Shown piece after piece: positions 1 through 5,588 of a stretch of 5,588 bases of DNA. The number at the start of each line of letters is the position of its first letter. The first letter of the stretch is position 1. The DNA comes from JBBDIO01 sp040880365 (GTDB lineage: Bacteria > Chloroflexota > Anaerolineae > Caldilineales > Caldilineaceae): NCBI GenBank assembly GCA_040880365.1, contig JBBDIO010000117.1, positions 1 to 5,588 of the forward strand. The letters run 5' to 3'. The translations under genes were made by a program, and so were the position numbers. The notes beneath the pieces were generated by a model, which saw only the letters and a program-made list of their open reading frames with translations, searched no databases and was not told the origin of the DNA.

Positions 1-1
1 A

Positions 2-2677
2 CGCCAGGGGGCGATTCTCACTACCATTTTACTGGCGATTACGGGTGGGCTTTTCCTGCTGGAGCGACGCGGGGTTACTTTTCCCGACTACTATGACATC
101 CCGGACGGCTACCCGATTTTTATCTCGGTGACGTTGGCGATGATGGTGACGTCGGCTATGGCATGGACATTTGTCTCTCTGCGCAGTGCGGCGGAAGAGA
201 ATCTGCGCGCGTCGGAAGCGAAATTGCGGCTGCATTTGGAAAACACGCCGCTGGCGGTGATTTCTTTCTCGCGGGATGGGCGCATTGCCGAGTGGAACCC
301 CGGCGCAGAGCGGATTTTTGGCTATAGCCGCGAGGAAGCGATTGGGCGGCTGGCGCGTGAATTCCTCATCCCGGAAGATCCGGCAGAACAAGAGGCTGTG
401 CGCACGGTCTGGCGGCAGCTGATCCAGGAGCCGGGCAACCAGCAGAGCATGAACAGCAATCGTACCAAGCACGGCGATTACGTCTATTGCGAGTGGTATA
501 ACACGTCGCTGACCGATGCCCAGGGCCAGGTGACGGGGTTGGCATCGTTGGTGACCGATGTGAGTGAGCGGGTGCGCGCCGAGCAAGCCATCCGCGCCAG
601 CGAGGCGCGTTTTCGGCTTTTGGCAGAACAATTGCCCGACTATACATTCATCTATGATGTGGAAGCGGCGCGCATTGTCTATTGCAATCAAGAGACGGTG
701 CTGGGTTACGACCTGGATGAGCTGGCGACGCCCCAGGAGTTGCTTGCGCCGATCCACGAGGCCGACCGGGACAAGGTCTGGCAAAACTGGGCGCGCTTGA
801 TGGAATCTCCTGCTGAACGGAGCGATATTGAATATCGCATCTGCCACAAGGAGGGCGCGGTGGAGTGGGTGCGCAGTCGCGAGGCGGTGATGTCGTTGAC
901 GCCCGATGGCCGCGCTGCCCAGATTCTGGCTTCGTTGACGGTCATTACTGCCGCCAAACAACAGGAAGTAGAATTGCGCGAGGCCAAAGAAGCTGCCGAA
1001 CGCAATGCCCGCATCAAGAGCGATTTTCTGGCGAATATGAGCCACGAAATCCGCACGCCCATGAACGGCATTATTGGCATGACCAGCTTGCTGCTGGATT
1101 CCCAGCTGGATCCCGAACATGAGGATTTCATTGATACCATTCGCAGCAGCAGCGAATCGCTTCTGAGTATCATTAATGAGATTCTGGATTTTTCGAAGAT
1201 CGAATCGGGCAAAATGGAGCTGGAGATTGCGCCCTTTGATCTGCGCCGGTGTGTGGAAAATGCCCTGGATCTGATGGCGACCCAGGCATCGGCGCGCAAT
1301 CTGGAGCTGGCTTATTTCTTTGATGAGAATGTGCCCCAGACTTTTTATGGGGATGAAACCCGTGTGCGCCAGGTGTTGGTAAATCTGCTTTCCAATGCGA
1401 TTAAGTTTACGGATACGGGGGAAGTGGTGGTGCAGGTGGATGCCGGCCCACCGTCACGCACACGGGCAGGGCAGGACGGACCCGCCGCTGACGGGTCTGC
1501 CAGTCCGAATCACAACAATCACTCTGGACACAACGATGATCCGGGACACAGCGATATTGTGGAAGTGCATATGCGGGTGCGCGATACTGGCATTGGGATT
1601 CCCGCGGATCGGATTCCCCATCTTTTCCAGGCCTTTAGCCAGTTTGATAGCTCGACGACGCGCCGCTATGGCGGCACCGGGCTGGGGTTGGCGATTAGTC
1701 GCCGTCTGAGTCAGATGATGGGTGGCGATCTATGGGCCGAAAGCGAGGTGAATGTGGGGTCAACCTTCCACTTTACCGTGGTAGGGCGTGCCGATGTGGC
1801 GTCGGTGCTTGACCCTACCCAGCGTTCAAACCCCAATTTGGCCCAGCGGCGTATTTTGATTGTGGATGATAATGACACCAATCGGCGTATTCTGAGCCTT
1901 TATGCCAAACGCTGGGGCATGGACTGCGAAGAAGCCCACAATGGCGAAGAGGCGTTGGAGATTGTGCGCCGGAGCGAAGCGTTTGATCTGGTTTTGCTGG
2001 ATATGCTGATGCCGGGCATGGATGGGATTGCGTTGGCGCGCCAGTTGCGCCAGGAGCCGAAGATTCAGGACAAGCCGCTGATTCTGCTTACTTCGGTGGC
2101 CCACCACCCCATGCGCCAGCGCACACTGGAAGCGAATATTTCAGTCTTGCTCTACAAACCCGTCAAGCCGCTGGATCTGTATGATGTGTTGAGTGAACAA
2201 TTGGGGAACCGGGTGCAGCTGGATAGAGAAGTGACGCGCACGCTGATTATGGATCGGAATATGGCGGAGGAATATCCGTTGACGATTTTGCTGGCCGAAG
2301 ACAATCTGGTGAACCAGAAAGTGGCGATCAGCCTGTTGGCGCGCCTGGGCTATCGGGTCGATGTGGTGGCAAATGGCAATGAGGCGTGTCTGGCGGTGCG
2401 CAAACGGCACTATGATGTCATTCTGATGGATGTGCATATGCCCGAAATGGATGGGCTGGAGGCAACCCGGCGCATCAACCGTACCATTGATCCGGCACAC
2501 AAGCCCTATGTGATTGCCATGACGGCCGCGGCTATGCGCGAAGATCGGGAGAGCTGTCTGGCGGCGGGGATGCACGATTTTGTTTCCAAACCCGTGCAGG
2601 TGACCGAACTGGTGGATAGTCTGGTGCGCGCCTCGGATCACTTGGCGCGGCTGCGCCAGGCGGCGGCGTTGGAGTAA
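2..2677 (+). CDS. Hybrid sensor histidine kinase/response regulator, membrane-anchored, PAS-PAS-HisKA-HATPase-REC-REC (5' partial)
   Basis: The reading frame is open from base 2 to TAA at 2675-2677, giving 891 visible residues; the true start is upstream of the window. A GTG at 128 is in frame but lies inside a membrane helix, so it is not a credible start. Domains in visible-residue numbering: hydrophobic helices at about 4-20 and 39-60 joined by a short loop; PAS at about 70-187; PAS at about 201-315; a coiled-coil linker at about 316-340; HisKA with the phospho-acceptor His348 in MSHEIRTPMN; HATPase with N-box Asn465, DTGIGIP at 528 and GGTGLGLAIS at 557; REC1 with acidic pair Asp622/Asp623, phospho-Asp667, Thr697 and Lys719; REC2 with Glu766/Asp767, phospho-Asp810, Thr841 and Lys863. 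All catalytic residues look intact. By family knowledge it autophosphorylates on His and relays to Asp at the inner membrane face. No Hpt domain follows REC2, so a separate Hpt protein is likely. The ATPase domain carries a hydrophilic insert at about 482-517. The signal sensed is unknown. Confidence 0.95.
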   Translation, partial: RQGAILTTILLAITGGLFLLERRGVTFPDYYDIPDGYPIFISVTLAMMVTSAMAWTFVSLRSAAEENLRASEAKLRLHLENTPLAVISFSRDGRIAEWNPGAERIFGYSREEAIGRLAREFLIPEDPAEQEAVRTVWRQLIQEPGNQQSMNSNRTKHGDYVYCEWYNTSLTDAQGQVTGLASLVTDVSERVRAEQAIRASEARFRLLAEQLPDYTFIYDVEAARIVYCNQETVLGYDLDELATPQELLAPIHEADRDKVWQNWARLMESPAERSDIEYRICHKEGAVEWVRSREAVMSLTPDGRAAQILASLTVITAAKQQEVELREAKEAAERNARIKSDFLANMSHEIRTPMNGIIGMTSLLLDSQLDPEHEDFIDTIRSSSESLLSIINEILDFSKIESGKMELEIAPFDLRRCVENALDLMATQASARNLELAYFFDENVPQTFYGDETRVRQVLVNLLSNAIKFTDTGEVVVQVDAGPPSRTRAGQDGPAADGSASPNHNNHSGHNDDPGHSDIVEVHMRVRDTGIGIPADRIPHLFQAFSQFDSSTTRRYGGTGLGLAISRRLSQMMGGDLWAESEVNVGSTFHFTVVGRADVASVLDPTQRSNPNLAQRRILIVDDNDTNRRILSLYAKRWGMDCEEAHNGEEALEIVRRSEAFDLVLLDMLMPGMDGIALARQLRQEPKIQDKPLILLTSVAHHPMRQRTLEANISVLLYKPVKPLDLYDVLSEQLGNRVQLDREVTRTLIMDRNMAEEYPLTILLAEDNLVNQKVAISLLARLGYRVDVVANGNEACLAVRKRHYDVILMDVHMPEMDGLEATRRINRTIDPAHKPYVIAMTAAAMREDRESCLAAGMHDFVSKPVQVTELVDSLVRASDHLARLRQAAALE
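1526..1555 (+). repeat. 18-bp-period direct repeat inside the kinase ATPase-domain insert
   Basis: GGACACAACGAT at 1526-1537 recurs as GGACACAGCGAT at 1544-1555, one mismatch in 12, with an 18-bp period. It lies in the segment coding a Gly/Asn/His/Asp-rich linker (SGHNDDPGHSD) between the N-box strand and the DTGIGIP motif. A short inverted repeat, GACCCG 1479-1484 against CGGGTC 1492-1497, lies just upstream in the same linker. The period is a multiple of three, so the reading frame is kept. Confidence 0.45.
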
Positions 2678-2687
2678 TCAGCGCGGG

Positions 2688-2724
2688 CACAGTGCACTTG
2701 GACAATGTGTGCTTGGGCACTGTG
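2688..2724. repeat. Inverted repeat overlapping two degenerate 15-bp direct repeats, downstream of the kinase gene
   Basis: CACAGTGC at 2688-2695 is perfectly complementary to GCACTGTG at 2717-2724, with a 21-base loop. Within it GTGCACTTGGACAAT (2692-2706) is followed by GTGTGCTTGGGCACT (2707-2721), about 11 of 15 bases matching. The element begins about 10 bases after the kinase stop codon. There is no T-tract after it, so it is not a standard intrinsic terminator. It could form an RNA hairpin protecting the transcript 3' end, or simply be a decayed repeat. Confidence 0.4.
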
Positions 2725-2746
2725 AGGGCAGGCAATCAAACGCGCC

Positions 2747-2774
2747 AATAAAAAAACCGGACGCGAGTCCGGTT
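2747..2774 (-). terminator. Intrinsic terminator for the minus-strand acidic membrane protein gene
   Basis: AACCGGAC (2755-2762) and GTCCGGTT (2767-2774) form a perfect 8-bp stem around a 4-base loop. Read on the minus strand, the stem runs into seven T residues (2756-2750) and then ATT, a classic rho-independent signal. On the plus strand the hairpin is followed only by CTCTGT, so it would be a weaker stop for the convergent kinase transcript, though it may serve both. It lies about 120 bases beyond the stop codon of the minus-strand gene, leaving an unusually long 3' untranslated stretch in which no gene was found. Confidence 0.85.
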
Positions 2775-2895
2775 CTCTGTACCTGCTATTCTGTGCGACT
2801 GACGCTTGCGGGCGCTGGATCAATCTGCCCCCGGCGGTTTCGCAGTCTGTCGCCAAGCCAACGCTGTACATTCACAGACCCACAACCGCGAAAGC

Positions 2896-3405
2896 TTAGG
2901 AGCCTTCTTCTTCGGTTGCTTCCTCATCGGTGGTTTCTTCGTCAGTTGTTGCTTCTGCGGGCGTTTCCGTATCAGCCGCTTCCGTTTCGGTTGCGTCCGC
3001 TTCGGTTGCTGTGTCTGCTTCGGTCGTTTCTGCGGCATCGCCCTCTACAGCATCGCCTTCGGGTGCATCGCCTTCGGCAGCTTCCCCAGAATCAGCCTCC
3101 GCACCACTATCGGTGGCGGCTTCCTCACCGTCGGTTGTTGCTGCATCACCCTCGACTGCGTCACTTTCTGCTGCGTCACCCTCTGCTGCTTCAGCGTCGG
3201 GTTCGGCTGCGTCGGTTTCTATGTCTGCCGCGTCGCCGCCGTTGAGGCCCGACAGAAATTCTGCGGTTTGACGGTCGCGGGCTTCGCGCCGCATTTCGAC
3301 TTGTGTATCGGTCATATAGCCGATAGCCTGGCTAATAACAATATAAACGATAATTGCGCCAACCCACGGCCCGATCGCTATGTACCAGGGTCGTTTTTCT
3401 TGCAT
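2896..3405 (-). CDS. Hypothetical single-pass membrane protein with acidic pentapeptide-repeat tail
   Basis: A 169-residue protein, ATG at 3405-3403 and TAA at 2898-2896. No known family was recognised. Residues 1-7 are polar (MQEKRPW), about 8-30 form one membrane helix (IAIGPWVGAIIVYIVISQAIGY), and 31-50 are a charged, Arg-rich juxtamembrane stretch. From about residue 56 to the end the chain is built almost only of Ala, Asp, Glu, Thr, Gly and Ser: by my count 45 of 114 residues are acidic, with no Lys, Arg, His or aromatic residue. EGDA occurs five times. Pentapeptides of type xEGDA run in tandem at about 69-88 and 110-124, and a 16-residue block at 74-89 is repeated at 110-125 with 14 identities. 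The tail is very probably disordered. A good Shine-Dalgarno sequence (AAGGA, 8 bases before ATG) and a downstream terminator support a real, singly transcribed gene. Charge does not settle which side of the membrane the tail faces. Function is unknown. Confidence 0.8.
   Translation of the reverse strand: MQEKRPWYIAIGPWVGAIIVYIVISQAIGYMTDTQVEMRREARDRQTAEFLSGLNGGDAADIETDAAEPDAEAAEGDAAESDAVEGDAATTDGEEAATDSGAEADSGEAAEGDAPEGDAVEGDAAETTEADTATEADATETEAADTETPAEATTDEETTDEEATEEEGS
3035..3079 (-). repeat. Tandem 15-bp repeat, three units, coding EGDA pentapeptides
   Basis: On the plus strand the units are GCATCGCCCTCTACA (3035-3049), GCATCGCCTTCGGGT (3050-3064) and GCATCGCCTTCGGCA (3065-3079). On the minus strand they code consecutive EGDA-x pentapeptides of the acidic tail. 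The near-identity at DNA level points to duplication in 15-bp steps. Confidence 0.75.
3143..3202 (-). repeat. Tandem 15-bp repeat, four units, coding acidic pentapeptides
   Basis: Units on the plus strand: GCATCACCCTCGACT (3143), GCGTCACTTTCTGCT (3158), GCGTCACCCTCTGCT (3173) and a more diverged GCTTCAGCGTCGGGT (3188-3202). They code, in protein order, PDAEA, AEGDA, AESDA and VEGDA. This is a second array in the same tail, 36 residues (108 bp) away from the other one, which suggests a larger block duplication as well. Confidence 0.7.
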
Positions 3406-3413
3406 AGTGCATA

Positions 3414-3418
3414 TCCTT
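3414..3418 (-). promoter_or_regulatory. Ribosome binding site of the acidic membrane protein
   Basis: On the minus strand AAGGA lies 8 bases before the ATG at 3405, within GTGAAGGATATG. This fixes ATG 3405 as the start. Confidence 0.75.
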
Positions 3419-3452
3419 CACAGAGGGATCTGGGTAAATGGTAGATGGATTT

Positions 3453-3468
3453 TGTAAAGATTATCACA
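3453..3468. promoter_or_regulatory. CRP/FNR-like operator palindrome in the divergent region
   Basis: TGTAA-AGATTA-TCACA matches the classical CRP core TGTGA-N6-TCACA at nine of the ten defined bases. The flanks extend the symmetry to TTTGT...ACAAA (3451-3470). It sits between the divergent acidic-protein gene and purD. It overlaps a candidate minus-strand extended -10 (TGTGATAAT, the complement of 3460-3468), so a bound regulator could block that promoter. The match is to the E. coli consensus; which regulator of this organism would use it is not known. Confidence 0.4.
3460..3468 (-). promoter_or_regulatory. Candidate extended -10 promoter for the acidic membrane protein gene
   Basis: Read on the minus strand the bases are TGTGATAAT, a TGN motif next to GATAAT (five of six against TATAAT). 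It would start RNA near 3453 and leave a leader of roughly 48 bases before the ATG. No good -35 hexamer was found at the usual distance, which is tolerable for an extended -10 promoter. It coincides with the CRP-like half-site. Confidence 0.3.
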
Positions 3469-3491
3469 AATCAACGTGGAAAGTATATCAT
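3461..3491 (+). promoter_or_regulatory. Weak candidate promoter for purD
   Basis: TTATCA (3461-3466) and TATATC (3484-3489) are 17 bases apart, each matching four of six consensus bases; TATCAT (3486-3491) is a slightly better -10 at a longer spacing. Either would give a leader of roughly 45 bases. A small hairpin around GGGA-AAA-TCCC (3500-3510) would lie near the start of that leader. No purine riboswitch is recognisable. Confidence 0.25.
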
Positions 3492-3528
3492 GTGGTGTGG
3501 GGAAAATCCCAACCGGGCAAAAGAACAG

Positions 3529-3534
3529 AAAGGA
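3529..3534 (+). promoter_or_regulatory. Ribosome binding site of purD
   Basis: AAAGGA lies 10 bases before ATG 3545 and 7 bases before an in-frame TTG at 3542. ATG 3545 is preferred because it gives the family-typical N-terminus MRVLLVGGGGREHAL without an extra Met. Confidence 0.6.
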
Positions 3535-3544
3535 TTGAGATTTG

Positions 3545-4816
3545 ATGCGTGTTTTATTAGTGGGAGGTGGCGGGCGTGAACACGCGTTGGCGTGGCGGCT
3601 GACGGCTTCGCCGCGTCTGGAGAAGTTGTGGGTCGCGCCGGGCAATGGCGGCACGGCCCATCTGCCCAAGACCGAAAATGTGGCTATCCCCGCCAACGAT
3701 GCCCAGGCCCTGTGTGATTTTGCCCAGGCCCAGGCCATTGACCTGACGCTGGTGGGGCCGGAGGAGCCTTTGGCTGCGGGGCTGGTAGATCGCTTGCAGG
3801 CGTTGGGGCTGCGCGTCTTTGGCCCGACCCAGGCCGCGGCGGAACTGGAAAGCTCCAAGGCGTTTGCCAAGGAATTTATGGAACGCCACAATATCCCCAC
3901 CGGGCGCGCCGGTATTTTTGATGAATTTGACGACGCCGTGCGATTTCTGCGCGCAGCCGAGGGCGTGCCTGTGATCAAAGCCAGCGGGCTGGCCGCGGGC
4001 AAGGGCGTGATTTTGCCCGGCAACAAGGCCGATGCTGCGCTGGTTTTGCGTTCGATTCTGATGGATGGCAAGTTTGGCGCGGCAGGCAATACGGTGTTGA
4101 TTGAGGAACGGCTGGAAGGACCCGAAATTTCGGTCTTGGCCTTTTGTGATGGCACACGCGCCGTGCTCATGCCGGTTGCCCAGGATCACAAGCGGCTGAT
4201 GGATGGCGATATTGGGCCGAATACGGGCGGCATGGGCGCGTTTGCGCCGTCGCCATTGGCAACGCCCGCTTTGCTGGACGAGGTGCAGCGCACAATTATC
4301 GGGCCTACGCTGGCGGGCATGGCCGCCGAGGGTCGCCCTTATCACGGTGTGCTCTATGCCGGATTGATGATCACCCCGGATGGACCGCGGGTGCTGGAGT
4401 TTAACTGTCGCTTTGGCGATCCGGAAACGCAGGTGATTTTGCCCCTGCTGGATAGCGATTTGCTGGATATCTGCGAGGCGTGTATCGACGGCACGCTGGA
4501 TGAGTTGACGATTGGGTGGCACAACCAGGCCGCGCTGACGGTGGTGGTGGCTTCGGGCGGCTATCCGGGCGATTATACGGTGGGCGTGGCGATTAGCCAG
4601 ATCGAAGTGGCCGAAGCGCGGGGCTGTCTGGTTTTTCATGCGGGCACGAAGCTGAAAGAAGGGCGCTTGCTCACCGATGGCGGGCGGGTGTTGGCGGTGA
4701 CCGGACTGGGCGAATCGCTGGGCGCGGCGGCAACTCAGGCCTATCGCGGGATAACGGCCATTCAGTTCAACGATTTGTTCTATCGCAAGGATATTGGCAA
4801 GGCGTATTATCGGTGA
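3545..4816 (+). CDS. purD: Phosphoribosylamine--glycine ligase (GAR synthetase)
   Basis: A complete 423-residue protein, the normal length for stand-alone PurD. It joins 5-phosphoribosylamine and glycine using ATP to make glycinamide ribonucleotide, the second step of de novo purine synthesis, in the cytoplasm. Visible motifs: the N-terminal Rossmann-like loop VGGGGREHA at 6-14; GPEEPLAAG at 71-79; the ATP-grasp lysine and glycine loop KASGLAAGKGV at 145-155; DHKRLMDGDIGPNTGGMGA at 214-232; the family signature RFGDPETQ at 289-296; and the C-terminal domain with SGGYPGDY near 337 and VFHAGTK near 363, ending in YRKDIGKAYYR. No frameshift or missing key residue is seen. The start is ATG 3545; a TTG three bases upstream would add one residue. 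It is not flanked by other pur genes: its upstream neighbour is divergent and its downstream neighbour convergent, so it appears to be transcribed alone. Confidence 0.98.
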   Translation: MRVLLVGGGGREHALAWRLTASPRLEKLWVAPGNGGTAHLPKTENVAIPANDAQALCDFAQAQAIDLTLVGPEEPLAAGLVDRLQALGLRVFGPTQAAAELESSKAFAKEFMERHNIPTGRAGIFDEFDDAVRFLRAAEGVPVIKASGLAAGKGVILPGNKADAALVLRSILMDGKFGAAGNTVLIEERLEGPEISVLAFCDGTRAVLMPVAQDHKRLMDGDIGPNTGGMGAFAPSPLATPALLDEVQRTIIGPTLAGMAAEGRPYHGVLYAGLMITPDGPRVLEFNCRFGDPETQVILPLLDSDLLDICEACIDGTLDELTIGWHNQAALTVVVASGGYPGDYTVGVAISQIEVAEARGCLVFHAGTKLKEGRLLTDGGRVLAVTGLGESLGAAATQAYRGITAIQFNDLFYRKDIGKAYYR

Positions 4817-4860
4817 CACGCAGTGTATCGACACGCGGTGCATCAACACGCGGTGCATCT
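4816..4860. repeat. Three tandem 15-bp repeats immediately after purD
   Basis: Units are ACACGCAGTGTATCG (4816-4830), ACACGCGGTGCATCA (4831-4845) and ACACGCGGTGCATCT (4846-4860). Units 2 and 3 differ only at the last base; unit 1 is a little more diverged. The first base of unit 1 is the final A of the purD TGA stop. The array fills most of the 64-bp gap to the convergent transporter gene. There are no unique spacers, so this is not a CRISPR. No clear intrinsic terminator was found in the rest of the gap. Confidence 0.85.
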
Positions 4861-4880
4861 TCGAGCTTCCGGCCTAAGCC

Positions 4881-5579
4881 CTAATCCTGCTTGTCGTCCG
4901 GCGCGTCTTGTTCGGGGACCATGTAGATCATGGGCAGGCTGAGCAAGGTGACCGCGTATTTGACGATAAGGTTGAAGATGAAGATCTGCCAGACGATGGT
5001 CCAGGGCAGGGTGAGCGCGAAGGCACCCACGGCAAAGATCAGGTTGTCGATGGGCACGCTGATGCTGTTGCTCACCAGAACTCGGCTCCACTGATAGCGG
5101 CGGGTGACGCGCGCGACCCAATAGTGGTACACTTCGGTGTTGACAAGTTCGCTGACGACTTCGGCCACAATGGAGGCGAGCACGATGCGCCAGACCGGCG
5201 CGAGGACGGCGGCAAATTCTGCGCCCAGGCCCCATTCGGGGTCGCTGGGCAGCCACGCCGCCCACATGAGATAGCCGGCCATGAAAAGGTTGATGGCCGC
5301 GGCCGCGAAGATGAGCATCTGGGCATTGCGCTTGCCCAGCGTCTTGTGGACGAGATCGCGCAGGGTGAAGGTGATGGGATAGATGAAGGTGCCCATATCC
5401 ACGGCCAACCCGGCGACGATACCGATTTTCAGGCTGGCGATATCGGCGAGCATCTGCGCGCCGATATAGGCGGCAACGACAATGACGACGATACGGGGGA
5501 TGGTATCGCCGTATATACGCGCCGGGGCAGTGGCTTGGCGCGTCACTTCGTGCGTTTTTTGAAGGCGGTTTGCGGTCAC
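4881..5579 (-). CDS. yhhQ: Queuosine precursor transporter, YhhQ/VUT family (start uncertain)
   Basis: From GTG at 5579-5577 to TAG at 4883-4881, 232 residues, close to the 221 of E. coli YhhQ as I recall it. Family features: a hydrophobic multi-pass protein with membrane segments at about 28-49, 52-73, 86-110, 124-147, 170-192 and 194-221. Conserved stretches are DMGTFIYPITFTLRDLVHKTLGKRNAQ (61-87), the amphipathic RIVLASIVAEVVSELVNTEVYHYW (131-154) and SNSISVPIDNLIF (170-182). By family knowledge it sits in the inner membrane and takes up 7-deazaguanine precursors (preQ0/preQ1 or queuine) for tRNA queuosine. The frame remains open for the nine bases left upstream, and CATTGTAAC before the GTG holds no Shine-Dalgarno sequence. 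The true start could therefore be beyond the edge, or at a later codon such as GTG at residue 12. The C-terminus is short and acidic. It is convergent with purD. Confidence 0.88.
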   Translation of the reverse strand: MTANRLQKTHEVTRQATAPARIYGDTIPRIVVIVVAAYIGAQMLADIASLKIGIVAGLAVDMGTFIYPITFTLRDLVHKTLGKRNAQMLIFAAAAINLFMAGYLMWAAWLPSDPEWGLGAEFAAVLAPVWRIVLASIVAEVVSELVNTEVYHYWVARVTRRYQWSRVLVSNSISVPIDNLIFAVGAFALTLPWTIVWQIFIFNLIVKYAVTLLSLPMIYMVPEQDAPDDKQD

Positions 5580-5588
5580 GTTACAATG

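Noticed and set aside
128..130. GTG at 128 as start of the kinase
   Set aside because: The frame is open back to base 2 and codes a first membrane helix and a connecting loop upstream; a start here would cut through the second helix and has no Shine-Dalgarno sequence.
29..1120. Long minus-strand open frame (363 codons) antisense to the kinase
   Set aside because: It mirrors the intact kinase frame, has Arg/His/Gln-rich composition typical of an antisense shadow, and shows no domain or membrane pattern of its own.
2638..2871. Small minus-strand frame of 77 codons across the kinase end and intergenic region
   Set aside because: It runs through the strong minus-strand terminator and into the kinase 3' end; no ribosome site or recognisable protein.
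2930..3271. Plus-strand Ser/Ala/Val repeat frame and the overlapping Cys/Phe-rich frame at 2806-3444
   Set aside because: Both are antisense readings of the acidic repeat tail. The minus-strand frame is the one with a membrane helix, Shine-Dalgarno sequence and terminator.
3557..4858. 433-codon minus-strand open frame covering nearly all of purD and the 15-bp repeats
   Set aside because: It is the complement of a canonical purD with strong codon bias; the His/Gln/Arg-rich product resembles no protein. Its repeated start (MHRVL-MHRVS) is just the tandem repeat read backwards.
4816..4860. Possible CRISPR or att site at the tandem repeats
   Set aside because: The units are directly adjacent with no spacers and far too short for CRISPR; no integrase or tRNA lies nearby.

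Overview
The window is about 5.6 kb of moderately GC-rich bacterial DNA with four protein-coding genes. The longest stretch without a gene is about 220 bp. The best taxonomic guess is a Chloroflexota (Anaerolineae-like) bacterium. This rests mainly on the style of the hybrid histidine kinase: a short membrane segment followed by an 'LLERRGVTFP'-type turn, then PAS-PAS-HisKA-HATPase-REC-REC. It is an inference from general resemblance, not a marker-gene call. No rRNA, tRNA, CRISPR array, transposase or phage gene is visible.

Layout: (1) 2-2677, plus strand: the C-terminal 891 residues of a membrane-anchored hybrid sensor histidine kinase with two receiver domains; its 5' end lies outside the window. 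(2) 2678-2895: a convergent intergenic stretch with a degenerate 15-bp direct repeat and a strong hairpin terminator oriented for the minus strand. (3) 2896-3405, minus strand: a small single-pass membrane protein with a long, extremely acidic, pentapeptide-repeat tail and no recognised family. (4) 3406-3544: a divergent control region with a CRP/FNR-like palindrome and candidate promoters. (5) 3545-4816, plus strand: purD, phosphoribosylamine-glycine ligase, complete and canonical. (6) 4816-4860: three tandem 15-bp repeats starting at the last base of the purD stop codon. (7) 4881-5579, minus strand: a queuosine-precursor transporter of the YhhQ/VUT family, whose start lies very near or beyond the window edge.

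The genes do not form an operon: orientations run + / - / + / -, giving two convergent pairs and one divergent pair. The kinase senses an unknown signal and probably passes phosphate to partners encoded elsewhere, since it has no visible Hpt domain. PurD works in de novo purine synthesis. YhhQ imports 7-deazaguanine precursors for tRNA queuosine modification.

Nothing here is clearly a new multi-gene system. The least ordinary items are the acidic repeat-tail membrane protein, the recurrence of 15-bp repeat periods in both coding and intergenic DNA, and the CRP-like site in the divergent promoter region.
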